Assembly: GCA_902782245.1 (NCBI GenBank)
Contig: CACZMI010000003.1
Span: 1-64,000, forward strand
Length of the DNA: 64,000 nt
Reading direction: 5' to 3'
From: an uncultured Bacteroidales bacterium
GTDB taxonomy: Bacteria > Bacteroidota > Bacteroidia > Bacteroidales > Bacteroidaceae
The notes beneath the pieces were generated by a model. It was not told the DNA's origin, ran no database searches, and worked only from the letters and a program-made list of their open reading frames with translations. This document shows, piece by piece, positions 52,411 to 59,317 of this stretch; positions within the stretch are counted from its first letter, which is position 1; each line of letters opens with the position of its first letter. Made by a program: the position numbers and the translations under genes.

Positions 52411-53946
52411 ATGGTCAAAGGAAAGAAAGATATTACCCAGGGACAGTCAGATAAGCCCCAAACAGCGCAAGAAAAGAGAATGGAAGGTGTACAAAACCTA
52501 TACAATTTCTTGTTTGAGGCATGTAATATTCTGCGCGGCCCTGTTAGTCAAGATAACTTCAAAGACTATATAACCCCAATCCTCTACTACAAGCGCATAT
52601 CTGATGTATATGATGAAGAGTTTGAGGAAGCTCTGATTGAAAGCGATGGCGATGAGGAGTATGCAAACCTGCCGGAACAGCATAGGTTTGTGATACCTGA
52701 GGGATGCCACTGGAAGGATGTACGTGAACGTACTGAAAACTTGGGCTCTGCTATAGTAGGCGCTATGCGCGGCATTGAATTAGCCAATCCCGATACTCTG
52801 TATGGAGTGCTAAGTATGTTCAGCGCCCAAAAATGGACCGACAAGAAGAACCTATCTGATGGTAAGATTCGTGACCTTATTGAGCATCTCAGCACCAAGA
52901 GACTTGGCAACAAGGATTATCCTACCGATTTGATGGGTGATGCATACGAAATCCTGCTGAAGAAGTTTGCCGATGACTCCAAGGCTCAAGCTGGAGAATT
53001 CTATACTCCGCGCCCAGTTGTGCAACTGCTCATACGTATTCTTGATCCAAAGCCAGGTGACACTGTTTATGACCCTGCTTGTGGTAGCGGAGGTATGCTC
53101 ATTGAGGCAGTACAGCATATGAATCACAGCAGCTTGTGCTGTGGTAGCATATTTGGTCAAGAGAAGAATGTGGTCAACTCTGCTATTGCCAAAATGAACC
53201 TATTTCTGCACGGAGCCAGTGACTTCAATATCATGCAGGGTGATACCCTGCGTTCACCAAAGATTTTGCAAGGCGGTGAGGTGGCGAAGTTTGATTGTGT
53301 TATAGCCAATCCTCCCTTCTCACTTGACAAATGGGGCTCAACAGAATGGTCAAATGACAGATATGGCCGCAACATTTGGGGTACACCGAGTGATTCCTGT
53401 GGCGATTACGCCTGGATACAGCACATGATTAAGTCAATGGCCACCGGTAGTGGCCGCATGGCTGTAGTAATGCCTCAAGGTGTTCTGTTTAGGGGAAATG
53501 AAGAAGGCAGAATCCGTGAAAAAATGGTCAAGAGTGATATGGTGGAAGCGGTTGTTACCCTTGGTGACAAGCTGTTCTATGGTACCGGCCTTTCACCGTG
53601 TTTCCTGATTCTGCGCAAACTGAAACCGGCCGAACATAGCGCTCGTGTGCTGATGATTGATGGCACCAAGATCCTTACTCAGAAACGAGCCCAAAACATC
53701 CTCTCCCCCGAGGACGTAGATAGACTGTATGAGCTATATCTCAACTATGAGGATGTAGAAGATTATTCCCAGGTTGTGACTATTGATGAAATAGCCAAGA
53801 AGGGATATGACCTATCTCCAAACAAATACGTCAAGTATCACAAGGAGGAAATTAAGCCGTATGCCGAGGTGCTTGCTGAATTCAAAGCCGCATACCAGAA
53901 AGTAAGAGAGCGTGAGATTGAGTTTAGAAGAATCATTAACGCATGA
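52411..53946 (+). CDS. hsdM: Type I restriction-modification methyltransferase, first HsdM
   Basis: A 511-residue N6-adenine methyltransferase subunit. The N-terminal HsdM domain (ITPILYYKRISDVYDEEFEE) is followed by the SAM site DPACGSGGMLIEAVQHMN and the catalytic NPPF in FDCVIANPPFSLDKWG. The C-terminal helical region is complete (LYELYLNYEDVEDYSQVVTI). It shares the family plan with the next gene but is clearly divergent from it, so it is not a recent duplicate. The last four bases overlap the second HsdM start. Confidence 0.93.
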   Translation: MVKGKKDITQGQSDKPQTAQEKRMEGVQNLYNFLFEACNILRGPVSQDNFKDYITPILYYKRISDVYDEEFEEALIESDGDEEYANLPEQHRFVIPEGCHWKDVRERTENLGSAIVGAMRGIELANPDTLYGVLSMFSAQKWTDKKNLSDGKIRDLIEHLSTKRLGNKDYPTDLMGDAYEILLKKFADDSKAQAGEFYTPRPVVQLLIRILDPKPGDTVYDPACGSGGMLIEAVQHMNHSSLCCGSIFGQEKNVVNSAIAKMNLFLHGASDFNIMQGDTLRSPKILQGGEVAKFDCVIANPPFSLDKWGSTEWSNDRYGRNIWGTPSDSCGDYAWIQHMIKSMATGSGRMAVVMPQGVLFRGNEEGRIREKMVKSDMVEAVVTLGDKLFYGTGLSPCFLILRKLKPAEHSARVLMIDGTKILTQKRAQNILSPEDVDRLYELYLNYEDVEDYSQVVTIDEIAKKGYDLSPNKYVKYHKEEIKPYAEVLAEFKAAYQKVREREIEFRRIINA

Positions 53947-55481
53947 CTATGAGCGAAGAGCATTTGACATATTACCACCAGAAAGGTGTCCAGATATCAC
54001 TGGATGAACTAAAAACGTTCCTCTGGGGAGCAGCCACACGCTTGCGTGGCCAGATTGATGCCGCCGGATATAAGGAATACATATTCCCGCTACTGTTCTT
54101 TAAGCGCATTAGTGACGTTTATGATGAGCAGTTTGAAGGATTTGTGCACGAGGGCGGGATTGAATATGCTGGTATGCAAGCAGAAGATCTTGCAATCCGG
54201 ATTCCCGATGGAGCCCACTGGAAAGATGTTCGTGAAGTAACAGAGAATGTAGGCCAACGGCTAGTAGAAGCATTCATAGCTATTGAGCAAGCTAATCCAG
54301 GTGAAGAAGCTGACGGCCGTATTGTAGGCGGATTAGATGGCATATTTGGCCCTAAGGACGGATGGACCAATAAAGCCAAGATGCCCGATCACATCATAAC
54401 CTCGCTAATAGAAGACTTTTCAAGATACAATCTAAGCTTAGCATCCTGTCCTGCAGATGAGATGGGCCAAGCATATGAATACCTTATTGGCAAGTTTGCC
54501 GATGATGCTGGCAACACAGCACAGGAGTTCTACACCAACCGTACAGTAGTTACTTTAATGGCAGAGATACTCCAGCCAAAGCCAAACGAGAGCATTTATG
54601 ACCCCACCTGCGGTAGTGGTGGAATGCTTGTAAAGTGTCTTGATTACCTTCGTCAAAAAGGACAGCCTTGGCAAGGAGTAAAAGTGTTTGGTCAAGAAAT
54701 CAATTCACTTACAGCTTCCATAGCTAGAATGAACCTATACTTGAACGGCGTAGAGGATTTCAGTATAGTACGTGAAGATACTTTATCACACCCAGCTTTT
54801 GTAGATGGTAGCCAGTTAAGGAAGTTTGATATTGTGTTGGCCAATCCACCCTACTCAATAAAGACATGGAACCGTGAGGCATTTATGAATGACAAATGGG
54901 GAAGAAATATTTTAGGAACGCCGCCACAAGGTTATGCCGATTATGCTTTCATACAACATATTGTATCATCTATGAATGATAACAATGGACGTTGTGCAAT
55001 TCTATTACCTCATGGCATTTTAAATAGGATTGTTGAGACTAATATTAGAGAAGAATGGGTTAAGACTGATACACTTGACGCCATAATCAGTATTGGTAAG
55101 AATCTTTTCTTTAATTCTCCCATGGAAGCATGCGTAATAGTTTGCAGAAAAAACAAACCATCTGAAAGAAAAGGAAAAATCATTTTTATAAATGCAAGGG
55201 ATCTTGTGATTAGAGAGACTGCTAACAGTTACCTATCTGATGATCATATAAAGACTATCGCGAAGCTATATAATGATTATAAGATTATAGAGGGACGAAC
55301 CGCAATTGTTGATAATACTGTTATACCCCAAAGTAAAGATTGTTCCCTGTCAGTCAGTTTATACGTAAAAAACAAGAGCGAAGAGGTCTATGAAGACATT
55401 GATAGCTTGATTACAGCATGGAAATCATCTTCTGATTCATTCCACTACCAATTTAACCTATTAAATGAATTACTTCAATGA
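53943..55481 (+). CDS. hsdM: Type I restriction-modification methyltransferase, second HsdM
   Basis: A 512-residue second M subunit. It has FPLLFFKRISDVYDEQFEGF, the SAM site DPTCGSGGMLVKCLDYLR and the catalytic NPPY in FDIVLANPPYSIKTWN, so both M proteins keep the active site. Its start overlaps the first hsdM stop (ATGA) and its own end overlaps hsdS (ATGA), which shows tight translational coupling of M1, M2 and S. Having two different M genes suggests a heterodimeric M1-M2-S enzyme or two methylases sharing one S. Confidence 0.93.
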   Translation: MTMSEEHLTYYHQKGVQISLDELKTFLWGAATRLRGQIDAAGYKEYIFPLLFFKRISDVYDEQFEGFVHEGGIEYAGMQAEDLAIRIPDGAHWKDVREVTENVGQRLVEAFIAIEQANPGEEADGRIVGGLDGIFGPKDGWTNKAKMPDHIITSLIEDFSRYNLSLASCPADEMGQAYEYLIGKFADDAGNTAQEFYTNRTVVTLMAEILQPKPNESIYDPTCGSGGMLVKCLDYLRQKGQPWQGVKVFGQEINSLTASIARMNLYLNGVEDFSIVREDTLSHPAFVDGSQLRKFDIVLANPPYSIKTWNREAFMNDKWGRNILGTPPQGYADYAFIQHIVSSMNDNNGRCAILLPHGILNRIVETNIREEWVKTDTLDAIISIGKNLFFNSPMEACVIVCRKNKPSERKGKIIFINARDLVIRETANSYLSDDHIKTIAKLYNDYKIIEGRTAIVDNTVIPQSKDCSLSVSLYVKNKSEEVYEDIDSLITAWKSSSDSFHYQFNLLNELLQ

Positions 55482-56614
55482 ATATAGTGAAATTTGGCGA
55501 TGTAGCCAGTAGGCTAAACATACATGTAGATCAAGCAACAACCGATTTAGAGTATTATATCGGTGGGGAGCATATTGAAAGCTGTGAGTTTATGATTCAC
55601 AATAAAGCTCTAATAAAAGGTTCAACCATTGGCTACCAATTTCAATTTGGATTCAGAAAGGGAGATATTCTGTTCATGACAAAAAACCCACACTTGAGAA
55701 AAGCCTCAATGGTTGATTTTGATGGCCTTTGCTCTATTGCAACTTTTGTAATTCATACCAACGACGAATCTGTATTATTACAGGATTACCTACTAATTGA
55801 AATGCAAAGTGATCGTTTTTGGACATATTTAGAAGAACACAAGAGTGGTGGCGTAAATTATTTCATTAATTGGGGCACACTATCTAATTACGAATTCAAT
55901 TTACCTACTATAGAAGAGCAAAAAGATGCTGTAGATAAACTATGGTCCGCTTATCGTCTAAAGGAGTCATACAAAAAGATGCTCTCCGTAACAGAAGAAA
56001 TGGTGAAATCGCAATTTATCGAGATGTTTGGAAGTGTAGAACATAACACTAATTCATACAACATAAAAAAGGTTGGTGATTTTGCCGAATGCTTCGCTGG
56101 AGCTACCCCCAGCACTAAAAACCCTTCATATTGGGAAAATGGCAATATACCCTGGATGAGTTCTGGTGAAGTACACAAAGGAAGGGTACAAGATACTGAT
56201 GTAAAGATTACACAACAAGGTTATGATGGTTGTAGTACTAAGATGGTTCCGATCCATTCTGTCGTAATTGCTCTAGCTGGCCAAGGAAAAACGCGTGGGA
56301 CGGTCGCTATCAACAATATAGAGCTTTGTACAAATCAATCTTTATGTGCAATTGTCCCGAATAAAGAGGTTAACTATGAATACCTTTATCATAACCTGAG
56401 AGGACGTTATAGGGAATTGCGCTCTATGTCTGGTGATGTTGACGGAAGAGGTGGTTTAAACTTAAAACATATTCAAAGTATACGGGTTATTGTACCCCCA
56501 TTGGAGGAACAGATGAAGTTTGTTACCATTGCCAAACTGGCCGATAAATCAGAATTTGAATTACGTAAATCAATTGAAGCAATTGATAATGTCATAAAAT
56601 CACTTATCAATTAA
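55478..56614 (+). CDS. hsdS: Type I specificity subunit HsdS
   Basis: A 378-residue subunit with two target-recognition domains. The first spans about 1-150 (VKFGDVASRLN onward) and ends PTIEEQKDAVDKLW. The first conserved helix carries VKSQFIEMFG (about 176-185). The second domain, about 190-345 (AGATPSTKNPSYWENGNIPW... PPLEEQ), is followed by KLADKSEFELRKSIEAIDN. SQFIEMFG and DKSEF are encoded by DNA repeats shared with the second hsdS at 58245. It is complete and probably the expressed copy. Confidence 0.9.
   Translation: MNIVKFGDVASRLNIHVDQATTDLEYYIGGEHIESCEFMIHNKALIKGSTIGYQFQFGFRKGDILFMTKNPHLRKASMVDFDGLCSIATFVIHTNDESVLLQDYLLIEMQSDRFWTYLEEHKSGGVNYFINWGTLSNYEFNLPTIEEQKDAVDKLWSAYRLKESYKKMLSVTEEMVKSQFIEMFGSVEHNTNSYNIKKVGDFAECFAGATPSTKNPSYWENGNIPWMSSGEVHKGRVQDTDVKITQQGYDGCSTKMVPIHSVVIALAGQGKTRGTVAINNIELCTNQSLCAIVPNKEVNYEYLYHNLRGRYRELRSMSGDVDGRGGLNLKHIQSIRVIVPPLEEQMKFVTIAKLADKSEFELRKSIEAIDNVIKSLIN
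56009..56028 (+). repeat. hsdS exchange repeat A, copy 1
   Basis: The 20-bp unit TCGCAATTTATCGAGATGTT encodes SQFIEMF in the middle of the first hsdS. Identical copies in the same orientation lie at 58248-58267 and 58803-58822. Confidence 0.85.
56544..56559 (+). repeat. hsdS exchange repeat B, copy 1
   Basis: ATAAATCAGAATTTGA (encoding part of DKSEFE) closes the second recognition domain. It recurs identically at 58777-58792, and a partial copy lies at 59249-59259. Confidence 0.75.
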
Positions 56615-56627
56615 ATTAGCCGGACCT

Positions 56628-57191
56628 ATGAACCTAGATTTTTCAGAAATAATCAAAAAGGCAGAGTTCAACACCCTAATGATTTCTATTGCTATAGCTG
56701 CATGGGTGTTAAACTTTTATGTGCTGCCTAACAATGTCTTTATTTGGGGAATTGCTATAGCGTCTACCGCTTACTGTATTATCAGACTGATAGCCTATCT
56801 ATATAATAATATCCAAATTAAAAGAGAAAGAGCAAAAATCAAAGCCCAAGAGGTAATTGAGTATAAAAGAAAGAATGAACAAATACAAAAAGATAGAGAA
56901 ATAGAAATTTCCCGTATGTTTAACGGCCTCTCTGATAACAATAAAGACTGTTTAGCTTGTGTTGTTCTAAAAGGAAGAAAAGACCAATTCGTTGATAATG
57001 TGTTTCATTATGATCGTTATTCAGAAGAATCTTTAATGGCACAACATGCTTCATCAATAAGTTTGATTTACAGAACTTCTTTAGATGATGGTAAAAAATG
57101 CATCTGGATTAGAACATATACAGATACAATTACGGCAGAAATAGATCCTTATCTTCTTTCTTTAATAATAAAGTATTTAGATAAGAATTGA
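56628..57191 (+). CDS. Small membrane protein in the type I locus (SieB-like?)
   Basis: A 187-residue protein with two N-terminal membrane helices (about 16-32 and 37-58), a basic coiled-coil stretch (NIQIKRERAKIKAQEVIEYK) and a C-terminal cytoplasmic domain of ~90 residues (GLSDNNKDCLACVVLKGRKD...). The plan recalls superinfection-exclusion protein B (SieB) family members, but I see no decisive motif. It lies 13 bases after hsdS and before the recombinase, an unusual place for a membrane protein. A phage-exclusion role is inference. Confidence 0.5.
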   Translation: MNLDFSEIIKKAEFNTLMISIAIAAWVLNFYVLPNNVFIWGIAIASTAYCIIRLIAYLYNNIQIKRERAKIKAQEVIEYKRKNEQIQKDREIEISRMFNGLSDNNKDCLACVVLKGRKDQFVDNVFHYDRYSEESLMAQHASSISLIYRTSLDDGKKCIWIRTYTDTITAEIDPYLLSLIIKYLDKN

Positions 57192-57256
57192 TTTCGTTTT
57201 TATTTATTTCTAAATAAAGGTCACACGTTAATTAAATAACCAAAGCATATAAGTAT

Positions 57257-58243
57257 ATGACTGACAATTTAATTAATGAAATAGAACTGGCAATGCTCGA
57301 AGTACTAGACAACGAGCAACTTGGTCAGTTACGAAAGGTGCTGGAATACACCTTCCGGAATATTATTGTGACTGAAAGAGATTCTGTACATACAGAGGGT
57401 AATAACCAAGCTCTTATTGAAAGCTTTGTAGCAGCTAAGAAAGTTGAAGGTTGTTCTGACAAATCAATATCATATTATAAGAGCACCATCAATAATGCTA
57501 TATCAAGGATTGAAAAAGAGATTGTTCATGTTACGACAGATGACCTTCGCTGTTATCTGAATGAATACCAAGCTGTGAGTGGTGCCAGTAAGGTTACAGT
57601 TGATAACATTAGACGTATCCTTTCCAGTTTCTTCTCTTGGCTTGAAGAAGAGAATTACATAGTAAAAAGTCCTGTTCGCAGGATTCACAAGGTGAAGGTT
57701 GGAAAGACAGTAAAGGAAACCTATACCGATGAAGCTCTGGAACAGATGCGTGATCATTGCTCAAACGCACGTGACCTTGCTCTAATAGACTTACTTGCCT
57801 CAACCGGTATGAGAGTTGGCGAACTAGTCAAACTCAATAAAAATGATATCGATTACCAAAACCGGGAATGCATTGTCACAGGAAAAGGAGATAAACAGCG
57901 CAAAGTTTATTTTGATGCCAGGACAAAAATTCATCTCCAGAACTACATAAATAGCCGCACAGACACAAATGAAGCATTGTTTGTGTCATTACTGGCCCCC
58001 TATAATCGACTCCTGATTAGTGGAGTTGAAATACGATTACGACAACTTGGGCATGAACTGAATATACCTAAGGTTCATCCCCACAAGTTCCGCCGTACGC
58101 TTGCGACTATGGCCATTGATAAGGGTATGCCAATAGAACAGGTTCAGCATCTTTTAGGCCATCAAAGTCTCGATACAACATTGCAATACGCAATGGTGAA
58201 TCAGAACAATGTAAAAATGTCTCACCACAAATTCATTGGATAG
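57257..58243 (+). CDS. Tyrosine recombinase of the hsdS locus
   Basis: A 328-residue XerC/XerD-type integrase. It has an N-terminal SAM-like core-binding domain (~50-150), with catalytic residues R186 (STGMRVGEL), K210 (TGKGDKQ), H276 and R279 (HPHKFRR), H302 (LLGHQSL) and Y311. All are present, so it should be active. It ends 1 base before the second hsdS, whose first codons are repeat A. Recombinases at such loci are known to shuffle specificity domains in Bacteroidales. No other integration or phage genes are nearby. Confidence 0.92.
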   Translation: MTDNLINEIELAMLEVLDNEQLGQLRKVLEYTFRNIIVTERDSVHTEGNNQALIESFVAAKKVEGCSDKSISYYKSTINNAISRIEKEIVHVTTDDLRCYLNEYQAVSGASKVTVDNIRRILSSFFSWLEEENYIVKSPVRRIHKVKVGKTVKETYTDEALEQMRDHCSNARDLALIDLLASTGMRVGELVKLNKNDIDYQNRECIVTGKGDKQRKVYFDARTKIHLQNYINSRTDTNEALFVSLLAPYNRLLISGVEIRLRQLGHELNIPKVHPHKFRRTLATMAIDKGMPIEQVQHLLGHQSLDTTLQYAMVNQNNVKMSHHKFIG

Positions 58244-58244
58244 T

Positions 58245-59288
58245 ATGTCGCAATTTATCGAGATGTTTGGTGATCCCATGACTAATGACAAACATTGGCC
58301 TGATTACAAGAATATGAATGAGGTCACACGTATTGTTCTTGGTAGTACACCTAACTCTAAGAACCCAGCATACTGGGATGGAGATGTTAGGTGGATTACA
58401 CCGGCTGAGATGACTGAAGATTCTTTTTATATTTATGATACCGAGAGACACATAACTGAGGATGGAAGGAATTCCGCCAATCTAACTTTATTACCCAAAG
58501 GGGCAGTACTATTCTCGACGAGAGCACCTATAGGCAAAATAGGAATAGTTGGTAATGAAATGTGCTGTAATCAAGGTTTTAAGAACTTTGTATGTTCCGA
58601 CAAAATCAACAACATATTTCTGTTCTATACTCTCAAATACAAAAAGGACTATTTATGTTCATTAGGTACTGGAACAACTTTCAAAGAACTATCTAAAAAG
58701 ACAGTTGAATCTTTGAAGATTGCAATACCTCCACTAGAACGACAGAGGATGTTTGAATCAATATATAGACAGGCCTATAAATCAGAATTTGACGGGTTCA
58801 AATCGCAATTTATCGAGATGTTCAAAGGAAACTTTTCTAAGCTGAGTTGGGATAAGTGCTTAACCATTACTAATGGCAAAAAGTATGATGATGACTATCA
58901 TGAGTCTGGTACTTACCCTATATGTGGGAGCGGTGGTATAATGGGTTATGGAGAGCGATGCCTTTGTCCAAAAGACACCGTTATCTTAGGTAGGAAAGGA
59001 AACATTAATACACCTATCTACATGGAGACTGAATATTGGATAGTAGATACAGCTTTTTGTCTTGATGTAGATAGAACTAAACTACAGCCGAAGTATTTCT
59101 ATTACTGGTGCAAGTTATATGATTTTACCCGCTACAATAAGCAGGGAGTGTTGCCCAGCCTTACCAAAAACGACCTATTGAAAATAGAAATGCCTATACC
59201 ACCTATGGGACTCCAAACGAGATTTGTAAGCATCATAGAACAGGCCGATAAATCAGAATCTGTATGGCATCATAAGATGGCAAGCTAA
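58245..59288 (+). CDS. hsdS: Second HsdS, starting at exchange repeat A
   Basis: A 347-residue specificity protein that opens MSQFIEMFGD, with the ATG joined directly to repeat A. It has one recognition domain (about 10-175, VLGSTPNSKNPAYWDGDVRW... PPLERQ), then KSEFDGFKSQFIEMFKGN (repeats B and A again), a second domain (GKKYDDDYHESGTYPICGSG... PPMGLQ) and a short tail DKSES. It lacks the C-terminal conserved helix of the first HsdS. It may be a donor of recognition cassettes, though its ATG and position just before hsdR mean expression is possible. Confidence 0.85.
   Translation: MSQFIEMFGDPMTNDKHWPDYKNMNEVTRIVLGSTPNSKNPAYWDGDVRWITPAEMTEDSFYIYDTERHITEDGRNSANLTLLPKGAVLFSTRAPIGKIGIVGNEMCCNQGFKNFVCSDKINNIFLFYTLKYKKDYLCSLGTGTTFKELSKKTVESLKIAIPPLERQRMFESIYRQAYKSEFDGFKSQFIEMFKGNFSKLSWDKCLTITNGKKYDDDYHESGTYPICGSGGIMGYGERCLCPKDTVILGRKGNINTPIYMETEYWIVDTAFCLDVDRTKLQPKYFYYWCKLYDFTRYNKQGVLPSLTKNDLLKIEMPIPPMGLQTRFVSIIEQADKSESVWHHKMAS
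58248..58267 (+). repeat. hsdS exchange repeat A, copy 2
   Basis: Identical 20-bp unit to 56009-56028, same orientation. It starts 1 base after the ATG codon of the second hsdS and 5 bases after the recombinase stop. Confidence 0.85.
58777..58792 (+). repeat. hsdS exchange repeat B, copy 2
   Basis: ATAAATCAGAATTTGA, identical to 56544-56559. It lies 10 bases before repeat A copy 3. Confidence 0.75.
58803..58822 (+). repeat. hsdS exchange repeat A, copy 3
   Basis: Identical 20-bp unit to copies 1 and 2, same orientation, between the two recognition domains of the second hsdS. After it the reading changes to FKGN instead of FG. Confidence 0.85.
59249..59259 (+). repeat. hsdS exchange repeat B, partial copy 3
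   Basis: ATAAATCAGAA at the end of the last recognition domain, preceded by GGCCG as in copy 1 (GGCCGATAAATCAGAA). The following bases diverge. Confidence 0.6.
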
Positions 59289-59317
59289 CAACCACAAGAA
59301 ATAAAACGACAATATAT

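Noticed and set aside
56009..59259. Inverted-repeat (flip-type) hsdS shufflon
   Set aside because: All three copies of repeat A and all copies of repeat B have the same orientation, so inversion between them is not expected.
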